Shown here in pieces: positions 1 to 13,300 of a stretch of 64,000 nt of DNA (positions are counted from its first letter, which is position 1; each line of letters opens with the position of its first letter). The notes beneath the pieces are model-generated. The model was not told where the DNA came from and did no database searches. It saw nothing but the letters and a program-made list of their open reading frames with translations. Source of the stretch: Aphelocoma coerulescens (Eukaryota; Chordata; Aves; Passeriformes; Corvidae); NCBI RefSeq assembly GCF_041296385.1, contig NC_091014.1, forward strand, positions 16,343,578 through 16,407,577, in the 5' to 3' direction. The position numbers and the translations under genes were made by a program.

Positions 1-3000
1 GCAAGGAAGCAGGGATAAAGGCCATAAATAAAGTCTGTGGTGTGTGATCTGCATTTTGAGCTGGAAGCTATTGCTCTGTCACAAAGAATCATAGATAATA
101 TTGCAGAGTGCTGTGTGTGTGACTAATGGTAACAAATGTGCTTACTCCCCTGATTTTGCAGAACACAGAATTCCTGAGAATGTTTATGTAGAATTGGAAA
201 TGATTGATTTCTATGCAAACTTTCTAAGTGGGGTTCTCCAATTTGTCCTGAAGGAGATAACAGGTATTTGTTCTTGTATCACAAGTGTTCCATCTAGATA
301 GAAAAATTTCAAATGTTTATCAAAAATAAATTCCCATTTACTGTCTACTTTTCAAAGCAAATTAGTTGAGCTGCCTTGCATGTTATAAATGATACACCTC
401 ACTTAAAGTACAGTGCTGCAGAAATGTCACTCTGAGGGGAATGCCATAAATGTGTGTTCCCAGCAATGAACAGCTGGAGGTTCCTTTTTTTAGGCCAGCC
501 TCTTGCATAAAAAGTCAGTCTTTGCTTTTATGCACATCATATGAGACATTTCCCAAGTAGTGGGCATTAGACTAAATGTCCAATAAATATTTAAAATTAA
601 GTCAAGCAGCCCTGCCAAAGTGTGGGCAGGGGAAGCAGCCACTGCAGGAGCAGATCATCTCTACCCCAGTGGAGCTGCAAGAGCACAGGGTGGCCAGGAA
701 AGCCAGGGGCTTGATCTGCAGCAGAGCTCCCCCAATGGAGGCTGCAAAGACGCCACTATAAATTCCCGTTGCCTGCTTGTGTCTCTGCCCAAGGAAAATC
801 TGGAGTGCTGCAACTCTCTGATGTTGGTGCCAGAAAAGCTTTCACCTGCAGCACTTGGTTCTCTGCCAGCCAAAACAGGCATTGCCCACCATGCTCCAGT
901 GCTGAGGAAGTGACCCCGACAGCTCCGGGAGGGGCTGTGCAGTCCAGGCCCCCCAGCCATCCTCTGCACCTCCCTGGTGTCTTGCTGGAATTGGGGAAGA
1001 TCATTACTTCACCATCTGAAATGCCAAACAAATATGCTTTAATTGGATTCAGTGTTGATCATAATATTGATTTAAATTGGAAGATAGCCGATGCGTCTCT
1101 GCTCATAGAAGCAAAACATATTTGGATGAAGAGGAGTCATTTGCAGCTTCCCACAGGAGAATAATTCTAGTTATAAGTGATGCTTGCCAAAATGCATTAG
1201 CTGGCATTATAGATGAAGGAGATAAATTAATATCATGATTACCTTTTTTAAAAGTTAATGCATTTATCTAAGGCTTGCAGCAAGCCTAGTGCAAATGAGC
1301 TCAGAGATAGTCCTCAGTCAAATCCTTATAGCAAGGGAATGTCCCTAGTTGTAGGATATGCCTTAACAGTTGTGGGGGTTTAAAATTATTTTTCTTTCTA
1401 GGGCTATATTTAGGAGTCTGTAAGAAGTAGAGCCAAATCCTACTGTACTCATTTTAAGTGAGAAAAAATTAGGTGCAGTTACTACTGATACATGTTAATA
1501 CAATGCTCTGGAAATTATGGGTCACTAAGAAGGGACCAGTTTCTCCCACATAATAAGCAAAACAAGTACATTCTCAATACTGATCTTACGGGAATACAAA
1601 CTCTGACATTGCAGCTATAAATTCAATATGGTCTTTTTACAGGTCAACATGGAGTACATTTCCCATTTATTTTATTAATTAATTTCATATGTTCTGGAAA
1701 TCAAGATATGCAGTCATCTGGCTTTTGATGTCAGACAAAGCCTGAAAAAAACCTTCTGATATTTCCTTAGTTCCACCTCTTCATTTAAATTAAGTGCAAT
1801 TTAAATAGCATCTGAAATAAAGGTATGGCATTGGCTGGGTGTAGAATATGATTCATAAACCTTTCACAAACAGCAGGGAAATAACAGCTATTCTGACTGC
1901 TATTGCATATATTTTTGGCCTTAAAAGCCCATCTACCATGTCAGTTAATAGTATCAATTTGAGCCAAAAATAACTGTCACTTTTCCATTTTTAATTACTA
2001 CATCTGTTACCCCACTTAATCTTGGCATAATAAGACAATTGGACATTTCCAAAAATAATCCCATGAATTATTTCCAGGCTCTGGACTGAACTGCCACTGC
2101 ATAGCTGAAACATAGACCCACAGAAGGAGTTGCAGCAGTGAACAATGCTTTTTCTTGCACACAAATGTTTATAGTGAATTGCCAGACATTTTTCTAACTA
2201 AAGATGCCTTTCTGGCATCCCTAATTTGACTCGGTCAGCAGTGCTGCTCTGCTCCCCGAGGGGAGGTGGGATAGGAGCTGGTGATGTGCCTGGGCAGCTC
2301 ATGGAGGCAGACCCACGGCATGGCATCCTTTGCTAAACAGATGCATTAATGGCACCAACAGGGCTGCTCAGCCCTTGCCCTGCTCCACAGCAGGAAATGC
2401 TTGCATTTTTTGGAAGGGGTCATATCCTGAAGTGCAAAAGGCCTCTTCAGATGAGTGACACTGGATGCATGTGGAGCTGGGCTGGAAAAGCTGATGGGAC
2501 AACAGGCACCAACAAGTCCAACCTGCCCTGAGGTCACACCTGACCGTGAAGGGGTGTAGGCAACTGCCTCATTCTCCAATCTGCTGTGGGAGAGCCCAGG
2601 AGACCTGGCAAAGGCAGAGAGAGAAATGCAAACCCTTGGGCTGGCATCACAGCCACATCTAGCAGCCTGTAGCAAGATAGTGTCAAAATGCTACACATGA
2701 AAGCAACACAGACACTCCTCACCACTGCCAGACAGACAGACTGTGTATATGGCATCTTGCCTGTGCTTGGGTGGGTGGTGAAAACAAATGCCAAATTTTA
2801 GCACAGCACTAGGCTAGAGAGAGAAGAATTCATAACGAGAAGCATCAGTTCAGAGGGCTCCTCTGATTCCTCTACAGCATTGCTATTGAAGTTCCTTCTT
2901 TTCAAGGAAAACTTAGAAAATCTTTTCCTTTGGTTTTCAGCACATGAAGGCATGGCAGAGTATGTGGGAAGGGCAATGGCTGGCTTTCCTGGCAACTTGA

Positions 3001-5480
3001 AATCTATTAAAGAGTACTGTAACATTTTCTAAGTACAGTTTAGTTTATCAGTAGTTGCTGGGGCCTCCTTAGGTATTTAAGTAATTTTAAATGAAAAAAT
3101 TCCTAGAGTAATTTATGGCACTTGCTTTTTGTTTTCATCTGCCTTGGAGTTTTTTGGAAGTTAATAAAATCAACCTGCATATATCAGTAATTGTGTTTAC
3201 AGAAAGCTAGGCTGTAAATTCAGATTTCTAGCTTAATATTCTAAGATTACTGTCTTCAATTGCTCATTATCCATCCGAAGCATTTTATTTTTGCTGGAAA
3301 CTTCAAATAAATTCATAGATTTATCTGCACCTATCAAATATTTTAGATGAAACTTTTATTTTCCCTGCTTTTAGTAGAATAAAGTCTGCGGCAGCTGCTG
3401 GAAGCTGGTTTTTGAGATGTAGCAGAGTAGAAGCAATGACAGGGGAGAGGAAGCAAAAGATTGAGAGCATGGGGAAGGACAGACTGAGCTTTGTTCAAAT
3501 AACTGGCTCCCAATGTCAAAAAAAAAAAAGTAAAACTCTCTTGCTGACAATTCAGTGGTAAAAGCTTTGAGAGATTTGTACTTTTGTGTAATCTTGATGG
3601 AGGTGCCTGTGTGCTGAAGCCAGCTGAATTAAATGGCCATATTCTTCACAAGAGCATCACAGCTGTATCTTTTGCTGAATAGTGAACTGTAATAAGTTGG
3701 TGTTGGATTTGAATGGGCTGTGGTAAGGTGGTAACATCAAAAGAAAATAAAACATCCACTGGGAATCAAGGCTAGTATATCAGACCCCAATATTGCTTTT
3801 ATAAACGTTCTCCAAAAATTCTCATCTTGATTTGCAGCAATTTGAAAGCTGCATTTTTGATTCATCAAATGAAATTATCAGAAGGAAACTACTTCAGATA
3901 AATATACCACTTGAAATGTTGATGAGGGCATTTCTGGCATTCAGGGAGCATTTCAATCAGCAGTGAAAAACATACCCCTTTTGGGTATATATAGGAAAGA
4001 TTACAAAACTCCCCTATCGTGGCATATCAAAAAGACAACTAATTTATATTGGATCATCTTTGACAGTATCAGCAATGAGATACTGGAGATTAGCTGGAAC
4101 AACATATTTGATAGATGCTACAGGCTGTGTCTATTTCAAGAGAATATCTTTTAAAAAATAAGGATGCATTATGGAAAAAAGATGCTCAAAAAACTCATTC
4201 ATTTTGAGCTCAAATCATCACCTCCTACACCACAGAGTAGATGACTGGACTATGCCATGGGCCACACCCTGGCCCCCTCAAAGCCCAGGGGAGTTCTGCA
4301 ACTCATTCAGTGAACCAGAAACAAACCCTAATTTTCTTGTTCAGGCAAGGCTGTGGCAGGGCTGGGGACCAGGCCCCAACAGCATTGCTGGGACACGGAC
4401 TGGTGGCTCTGGACTGTGCTGAAATGGGATTCCAGGCCATGGGCAGGGTGGGCAGGGACATGAGTGTCCTTGGGACTGTGACACATTCTTGAAGACTCTG
4501 CCTGTCACCACAAGATATAAAAATGGGATATAAAACATAATCTTCTGCTTTTATATAGGAGCCATATAGGAAGCAGTGTGCATCCTTACTTGCAGGACAT
4601 GAAGAAGTATAGAGGATTACGGAGGATTTTGAAGTGATGCTACCTGGTTATCTCTCTTTTCCTTCATCAGGCAATCCCTTTTTAAGTTACTACATTTCAC
4701 TGATGCATCATCACAATTCTGCTCTTGCCTAAATCTGATCTTGTGTGTGCCCAGCTGTTCCTTTTCTTCCTTCTGACTGTGCTGTTTGATCCATTTCTCT
4801 GATAGTTCAAACTAGAGAGTCCTTTGTAACATCTGAGCTGGAAGTGTGTCTGCTCACAGAAAGTCGTTCCCAGGATTTATCCATCCCTGTAAGCTGTTTG
4901 GTTTTTCTCTTTACTTGTTAGTCTATTTAAGAAGGGTTTCTTTGCCTGTTACTTTTCCAGAGGTGCATAATGGTTACTAATCCTCATCTATTTCCTACAT
5001 GAAAAAACAATAAGACTTGATAGCCACACATTGCTTCTGTGCCCTTTGAGAGGAGACCAGGGAGCCTAGTCAGGCTGATCCTTCTGCTACAAAATAGTTT
5101 CTCAAGTCATTGACAATGACTCTGGGAGAAACCAAAGCTTAGAAATGAAACACATTAATAAACAGCAGAGGAAGAAGGGGATTCTTGATACAATGAAATC
5201 ACTGATTTAATTAAGATATTTTTCTTGGTGACATTTCCCACATTTTGTCCAATGGGAAATAAATTAATCTAAAAGAGATTTAAAAAAAAAACAAACAACA
5301 ACCTAACTAATGGTCTGAGGCATAAGAAAACAATTATTTTTATTTTAAATTGTTTAAAGAAATTCAGAACTCAAAAGTTCAAATATTCTTTAAAGCACTA
5401 AACTTCTTTATCCATCCTCACTGAGGACCTACAGTATAAACACTCTGATTACTCGAGGATAACATTTGTATTTCTGGGAG
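1..5480. other. Intergenic DNA, no gene recognised
   Basis: AT-rich, with short unrelated open frames only. The GC-richer patch at about 600-960 and another at 2230-2660 were checked on both strands and gave no recognisable protein or splice-consistent exon. There is a short A run at about 3519. Confidence 0.6.
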
Positions 5481-5960
5481 CAGTGATGCCTTAAGAGGCC
5501 TCTCAGAAACAGAGACTGGACAGGAGTAAAAGAATAGAATAGGTATTTATTTGAAAGGCCTTCAAAGGTACACCCTGGGAGCCAGAGCCTACTGCCAAGA
5601 TGGACCCCAAGGTGGTCGACAGGTCACGAGTTCTTCACACTTTTATAGGTTTGGTTCATTTGCATATCAGGGTTAATTCTCCAATTAAAGCTTCAGTTTA
5701 ATGATGTAATTTCCCCCACCGGCCCCCCTTAGAAGCTCTTTGGTTTATACTTTTTGGGCCTAGGACAGTCTGGGTGACCTTGGAGAGCAGGCCTGGAGAG
5801 GCTTTGTTATGTCTACCTAGCACAAGTGAGCAGAAATTAGCAAGCTACAAGAAACCTCAGAGTTACACACTAAGCAGTACAGAATCAGGAAAATATAAAA
5901 GTTAAAACCTAGGCATCAGCAGGGCTATGGAGGACATAAATAATACAGCCCATTACAGTG
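5481..5960 (-). mobile_element. Solo LTR of an endogenous retrovirus, minus orientation
   Basis: Read on the minus strand, a roughly 470-bp element runs from TGTAATGGGCTG to CTTAAGGCATCA, so it has TG...CA ends. It holds a TATAAAAG box near 5640 and AATAAA at plus 5546-5551, in the right order and spacing for an LTR U3-R-U5. The word CAGTG occurs at both edges (5481-5485 and 5956-5960), suggesting a 5-bp target duplication that overlaps the terminal bases. No gag, pol or env sequence adjoins it, so this is a solo LTR. Family assignment needs a repeat library. Confidence 0.75.
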
Positions 5961-6165
5961 TCTGTTGTAGTGGAACGAGACTGAATGGTGCAAACATTGA
6001 CATGTACAGTATATATTTCCTGGTCTTTTCACTTCCTCAGCTTCTATATGGATTGTGTCACAAATGAATAATACTTGCTAGACTGGGTGATTCCAGAAAT
6101 ATGGGGGTCTTCCTTTTTGCATTATGCTTCATTCCACCTGCAGTTTTTCTTTGCTTTCTCTCGCC

Positions 6166-6189
6166 TTTTTTTTTTTTTTTTTTTTTTTT
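6166..6189. repeat. Poly(T) tract, 24 bp
   Basis: Uninterrupted T run preceded by a C/T-rich stretch. It is a simple repeat and no adjoining retrotransposed gene was recognised. Confidence 0.9.
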
Positions 6190-8883
6190 AGTGAGTTATT
6201 TGACTGAACCCCATTTTGGCTTGTGTCTGTGAAAGCACCAGTGCATTTTCCCTCCAAGACAATGTCACTTATCACCCATTCAGCCAGATTGGTGATTCAG
6301 TGCCATCATACTACAAATGTTGCACAAATTACTCTACTCAGAAATAGTTAATGCCAAGAGAAACACGGATGGGAGCTTTGAAGTCTCTTGTCATAGTCTG
6401 GGCTGATGGACAAAATTTCTGACAAAATATTTCATTTTCTCAGAGAACGATGATTGTTGAGATTTCAAATTTGTTTTTCATTAAATTGCAGAGAAGTTCC
6501 ACATATTTAAAGGTGTGATGGTTCTAGTAAAGGAGCTGTGTAATACTATCACTGTTAACATAAAATAATTAAATGGAGGTGTTACTAGGTACCAGTGTGA
6601 TTAAACTCTATTATTACTAATATCAAGAGATCTAAATCCAGTTTTAGAGGCAGCTGGACTAGACTGCCCTTGGACTAGATGTCTCCATCTGAGTGCTAAG
6701 ACTCATCTTCCTGGTCACCTATTTCAACAAAAGATTCCTTCAGAGTTTAGGTAGAAGAGAAGGAAATTAAGGCCAATAAAAAGAGAGGAAGGAAACTAAT
6801 ACAAGTAGAGGACCTACTATCAAAATGCTGATTGTCAGTCCATTGAAGTGGCACTTTCAGTGGGGCAAATCCAGTTAAACTAGTCCACCTTGTCACAAGT
6901 TCCAGAAGTAAATCCAAGTATCATTTTAAGATTTCTTGGACAGATTGCATAGACAGTTTTTTGAACATGTTTCAAAACAAGGCACAGAGTGTAAAGTCCA
7001 TGAAATCTTTGCATTGTCTACAGGCATGCTGAAAGGAACCCTTTCCTTCCATAGAAACATGCTTGTACTGTTACATGCCCACTGGCTAATCTAAAAAGTA
7101 CTTGTAAAAAAACTCCAGAAAATCTTGGAACTAGTAGAGTCTGGGATGTGAAGCTACTCCCATTGCCACTGAGAGCCCCAAGCAGCACAAGCACCTGTGG
7201 CTCTTTGGGAGAAAATTCACCATAGGGATCAGGACATGGAAATTTTCATGACTCTCCTCTTCTCTTGTACACCCAGGGGCAGCCAGATATTTGTAAGAAC
7301 ATGCACCAAGTGCAGCTATGCAGGGAAATGTGCAAAATGTAGCACACAGAAGTGTTGAAAGTGTTACATGGGCAGGGTGAAACATAGGCACTGTAGTCGT
7401 GTGGTCTGCAAGATCTGCAGTGCCAGAATACTGGAGTCAGCTCAGAAACCACATTTCAGAAGGATCTGGTAAACCCAACAGCTGCCAGTGACAAATGACA
7501 TCCTTTTGGGAGCAAATACCCTGCTCTGAGTCCCCAAGTAAAATGCTAAGTGATCTGCTTTAGAGCATTTTTAGTAGAACAGACTCTTAGGAGATGCTGA
7601 GCAAGTAGGGAGGGAATGTGAGGGAATGGAAGGACCACATGTTTCTGTCTGACACAGAGATGTAAATAGCTCGTTACAGCAGTCTTGAGCTGAGTGATTA
7701 AGCCCATGTTAAAAACTGTGATTTGTAAACAGATGGCTTTACAACCCTGCTGCTGCTGCTTGCAAATAAACACCACCAAGTACCAACATCAGCAGAAATA
7801 AGTTCTTCTAGTCTTCTTAATGGAAGACCTTCACTAGAATAACAGCAAATTGCCTATTGGTATATTCAGTCTTCCTTACCCATATTGCTTAGAAATCTGA
7901 AGCCACTCTTCAATCTGTTTTACAAGTTGACATGCAGCCTTTGACTCTAACTGGAAGAGATGTGCTTCACTAGAGATCAAAGAAAAGCTGATTTCAGAAT
8001 GCTTATTTTAGATTTGCAACCACAGGCTCAACTAGAACAAACAAGAGCAGGAGGAGTGGCTTCTAGCCAGCCTTGTAGTAGGGATCTTCTCCAGAGCAGT
8101 CAGCTGAGCATTGAAATGAGGCGACATGTAGTACCACTACAATAAAGGCAGCCAAATATTCACGTGACCCAGACAGATGGTCTTAGAAAAAGATCTATGT
8201 ATATTTGAGCACACTTCAGAAATTCAGAATTTGGAATTTGTTGGGGTTCATTTAAACACATATAAATAAATCCCTGGCCAAAGCTGATCTGACTTCTTAG
8301 GCTTGCAGGAGGGACAGCGTCATTCCCAAATTCAGGCTGACCTCTGCAATATCCCTCTTCTCTTTTTATCAAGCTCTTACAGCAAAATGGAACTTTCAAA
8401 TTTTATAATAACCCAGAAATGCATTCACTGACCTGAGTGTCCCAAATGCCCCTGAAGAGGACTCACCTGTCACCAGTGGCCACATCAGACCACCCCAAGA
8501 CCAGCTTTCCATCTCCTTCCCTGACTTGGGACATCAAAGACAGAGAGCATGAAACCCCTCTAACTGTGTTGTAAACTAAGACAAAGTCTTGACTCATTTT
8601 CCCAGGTAGATGTTCTTCCTGACCTATTTCTCCTGTCACTTTACTGTACCATCATAGTTTCAGGCCGGTGCCTGGGGTCGTGGCTGTGCTCCAATCTCAG
8701 TGAACAGTCTTTAAAAGCAAAGTGGCTTGAGTGCCAGCATCAACACAGACTTATTTTATTAGTCTGTATAAACTGTCTGACACTATTTAAAGCTCAGTTT
8801 GGCAAGACCTATGAACAACAGGCACGCTGGCATGGGGAAATAATTTAAAAACACACTTTCTCTGCTCTGCTTCTTTCACCCAG

Positions 8884-9076
8884 AAATCCTGCTCCAGGAA
8901 AGCCCCTGCATCGCTCCCTTGTCCTCATGCAGCAAAGCCAACGTGGTCCTCAGGGCACTGGGATGAAGGCCAGGAAGGACTTTCAGTTCATGTGGCCCGA
9001 GGAGAGGACAGTGCCTGCCCCCATGCCAGTCAGGGCCTCGCAGGAGGTACCCCCGTGGCAGGAGCCCCACTACAGG
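8884..9076 (+). other. Exon-like open segment of unknown identity
   Basis: A GC-richer open frame is preceded by a good pyrimidine tract and AG (TTCTTTCACCCAG at 8871-8883) and followed by a possible donor near 9076 (ACAGG|GTATGG). The frame reads through about 64 codons with a charged, Pro/Trp-containing sequence (for example KDFQFMWPEERTV and EVPPWQEPHYR). I do not recognise a family. It could be an exon of an unrecognised gene or chance. No partner exons were identified. Confidence 0.25.
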
Positions 9077-10307
9077 GTATGGGCTGCACCTCCTGTGCCT
9101 GAGGGGGAATCAGGGTGCTCGGCAGGTAAATGCTCACTAGCAGGAATACTAAAATGAAACACAAACTCCTCTCTTCATCCTTATTGCAAAGATGAGAAAA
9201 CAGAGATAAAAATCAGGTCACCCTGAAAAACTCCCAGCCTTAATCACACATTCTCATCAAATATATTTCCCTCCACTTCATGCTTTTAAAAATAGCTCTG
9301 GGAATGTGGTTTTTAAGTGTTGTAGAGACGATGACACAATACAACACACGGCACTTCTTCTACTGTTTTATGGATGATTAAAATAGAAGATCCAAAGTAC
9401 TACTTACTGTAAGACTAATCTTCCACACAAAGACTATCTGTCTCTCTTCTCCCAAAAGTGAATTACAGGCTTGGTTACTAAAATAGTGAATCAATTTGCA
9501 GACACCAAAGTCATTGACGACTTTGCAATCTTCTAACCCTGTTAGGTTATAATGCATATATATAGACTCCCAATTACTAGGAAGCATTTATATGTGAATC
9601 CATACTTCTTGCAAGTCTTTGTTATTTTATATTGGGAATACAATATTTGGAGTTACCAAAGTCATCCTCTGGGATCCTGATGATATTGACAAATTCTTTA
9701 TTATTTTGGGGAAGCTGTGCTCTATAGAAAAAGGATGCTTCGGCAAAGTTTTGGGATACATTATAGTAAAGAGAAGTTATAGTTTTGAAAGAGAAATAAA
9801 AATGAAAATACAATTATTTTTCAATTACAGCACATGTACTATATTGTACTATGATTGGTACTAGATTTAAGGGTCAACACAAGAACTTGCAATAAAACAC
9901 ATAAATTAGAATTAGATATGGTTTGAGCCTGACACAGAAATTTCCTTTGAGCCCTTAAAGGTGAGCCTTCAGCAAAGTGATTCTAATGGATGCTCACAAC
10001 ATTAACAGTGAAACTGTAGGACTTTGTTGATCACTGTGTCACTATCAGCTTCAATTACAATAATTTGTCTCCAGCCAGGTGGATCAAAATCTAAGTGATT
10101 TTAGTAACCAAAGTCTGAGTAAGAGTATACTCTTTTGTTTGAAATCCAATGGGATCAGAAAGCTCTTTATCTCCAAGCTGCATAGTCACTTATTTGTGAG
10201 AGATGGATGCACTTGGAACAGCTCCTCATACAGTCATATGTCTAATATCCTGTGACATCCCACCCTTAAGGAGAAGGGAGCTCCTGACATTAGCAAATGC
10301 TCACTTG

Positions 10308-10325
10308 AAAAAAAAAAAAAAAAAA
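10308..10325. repeat. Poly(A) tract, 18 bp
   Basis: Simple A run in intergenic DNA. The sequence just upstream was checked for a processed gene copy and nothing was recognised. Confidence 0.85.
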
Positions 10326-13300
10326 GACAAAAGTCAGAGGATCTGCAAAACTTACAGAGTTTTATTAGTATATTACACACTTGCCATGGAAATTGGTATA
10401 AATTAGTCCTTTATCTTATAGTATAAGCACACATCCAGCTATCAGTGCTTGAGACATACACACCAGCCCATCATCTTCTGGGACTCTGCAGTATCAAAGG
10501 AGGAACTAAACACAAGGAGAAAGTTAAAATACCCTTTTACTTTAATTTCAAGGAACCTGGCATCTACTGAACAATTTATTTAAAAAAAACAAACCAAAGC
10601 TTTTGGAAACCATTTAAGTCATCATCTGTTACCTCTCCCTGGATTCTGACCACAAGAATGTGACAGACTTATTTTCTTTGCTTCTTGTTTCATTAACATG
10701 CCTTCGGAGGAGCAACGGCAGTGGCAGCAGGTACCACCCCTGACAGTCACTGAATTCCAATAAGCATCTTCTGTCCTCCTGCAGACAGGCTTTATCTGAC
10801 AAGTGATTCTTTACAGCTGACTAATATGCCTTGGGTCATGTTCATGGTTAGCACAGATACTTGCAGTGCAGATATGACTTACTAAAACATGTGCCACTTG
10901 TAATTTTGTAATGAAAAATCTCATACTCGCCAAGAGAGGGGGAAAAAAGAAACAAGCAACAGCTTTATAAAGGAACATCTTTCAAGATGTTCTGCCTAGG
11001 CGATACCTAATTCCAAGCATACCAGCATTTTATTTTCATTTGGACAGAAAATTGTTACTTTTTGAGGCAGGAGTGCTTTGTGTTACAGAAATGCTATAAA
11101 TCAAATGCAGTAAGTTTCTAACAGTAAGACACTCAAGAAATCCTGGGTATTTAAGAGCAACACAGCCCTATTTGCAATGAACTGAAAAATTGAAATGACA
11201 GAGTCAGTGCTAAGGTCTCAGCTTTTTCCTTATTATCCATGTTGTACAGTAATATGTGAGGTGAAGAACAAAAAATGTCATTGTTTGAATCAGGAACTCT
11301 CAGCACTGTGGCTTTCATCAGTAGGTCACCCACCTGCTCTCAGGTTTAAAACTGTCAGCAATTATTTTAAGTTTCCATGAAGGAAAAGGAGCAAATTTGG
11401 CACAGTCAGAAAAGCAAAAGCTGATGGGAGCTCAGCTCTTCAAGAAATACAGAAAGTATTGCAATAGTTGCCTTGAATTCTTGAGCCCCTCATGGCAGCA
11501 CCGCTCGCTCCTGTGAAGGAGCTCTTCAGACGGAAGGAAGCAGCCATCTTACCAGGTATCCTGAAACTGAAAGATCTCTGTTGATAAATACATAGTACTC
11601 AGGCTTTTCTTCTTCATCCATCCACTTTAGGTTCTTCTTTTTCTAGAAGATATATTTTTATTTATGTATTATTTGCAAATTATGTATTTAATTTGAACAA
11701 TAAAGGGACGGTTTAATAGGAGCAGTAGGAATTCGAGTATATTGACTCTCCTTGTCCCAAGAAGAATAAATTCCCAAGGAGAATAAATCCAATCTGTGTT
11801 TTATGATTGAAGCCAAAATATAAAGGTTAATTTTTTTCTTTTAAAGCAAAATCTCTTTATAATTAATGATAAAATATTAATCTTCAGTTTAATATTTTTC
11901 CTTCCATGAGGACTTGTGTTTTCTTAAATAGCTACAAAGAAAGGAGACTATCCAATACATTTCCTTCAAAAAACACTGGTTGTAATTTTTTGTTCAGTTA
12001 TGTGTATTGGAAGTATATTTATCCAAAGCAATTTTTAAGTATTACAAAATAAAGTATAGAACAAGAGGACAAGACTGGTTCTATGTAAATAACTCACCAC
12101 CTGCTTATAAAAAACTTTGTAAAAAGCCATGAGATACAGGGAGAAAATAAAGGCAATACACACAAAATTAGAAAAACATCCTTATCCAGTAAGAGGAAAG
12201 CCAATGACACTAGTTTGTCACATATCACAGACAAAATTCAAAAAGAAGAAAGTGACTTGAAATTAAAGAAAAAAGCTATTCATGAGTGCCACTTGACCAC
12301 TATCACCAGCTGCACTCATGCATTTTGAAGGACATCAAGCCCTAATGAGCCACCAGAGAACCCTCACCAGCAGAAACCAATATAAGTTCTTTGAGTGTTT
12401 GAGAGGGAAACTCATGTACATAGAAAACAGTGAAAAGTGTATTTTTTTCTGTAGTCACATGTCTAGTAAAAAATATTCTCTCATGCATCATCTCATCCAC
12501 TCTCCACTACATTCAATGGGAACCACATGATGAAAAGTACAGGACAAAGCAAGAGTTTTATAAGGTGAACAGTTTTCCATATCCATTTCAGTTCTAACAA
12601 AACTTCATTTAGTGTACCTTCGTGTACAAGAAATTAAGAAAACATGACAGAAATTGTCTTTTCCTTTGTTTGTTTATCTCAGGACTTCTGAAGCCTGAAT
12701 CATACACCTTAAGTGCAGGTCTGCATTTGTGCCTTTCAAAACATCTTCCAAGGGTGAATTAGGGACACAATTTATATTAGCCCAAATAAGAACCAAATAG
12801 TTTATAAGTTTAGGAAACATCAAAAAATAACCCTTGGCTTTTGGGTTGCTGAAGACCCATCCATTCCCAGGTTGAGCAGATGCTGATGCTTCAACCTCTC
12901 AGAGGAGGAGGCCAGGCTGGGCTAATAACTGACATCTAATTTTATGGCTATCTTTATTGCTTCTTGAAGGTAGAACAACACAGTCTGCTGAGCTCAGAGC
13001 TTTGTTACATTATCTCAGGACAAGGCAAAAGGGCTATCAGCTCACCCCAGCTTAAAAGGATCAATCATCTGAAGAGGCTCTACTAGGAAAATCAAGACAA
13101 GCAGAACTCCCACACTGCAAATTTGCTTCTGACAGCCAGGGTAGGATTATCACACACTCCTCCTTTTGCCAGGACAGTCTTTTTGGTGCCATCCCATCAA
13201 GCCAATGGTTAACTACAGCCTACATTTACATCTCTTGAAATCCTTGCTTAAATGAACAATGAGTTTTGGTTTTCGGCAGCAAGAATGAGATAAAGAAACA

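Noticed and set aside
8466..8560. Minus-strand splice donor (ACAG|GTGAGT) with a short open frame before it
   Set aside because: A good donor word alone. I could not find a convincing acceptor, partner exon or family.
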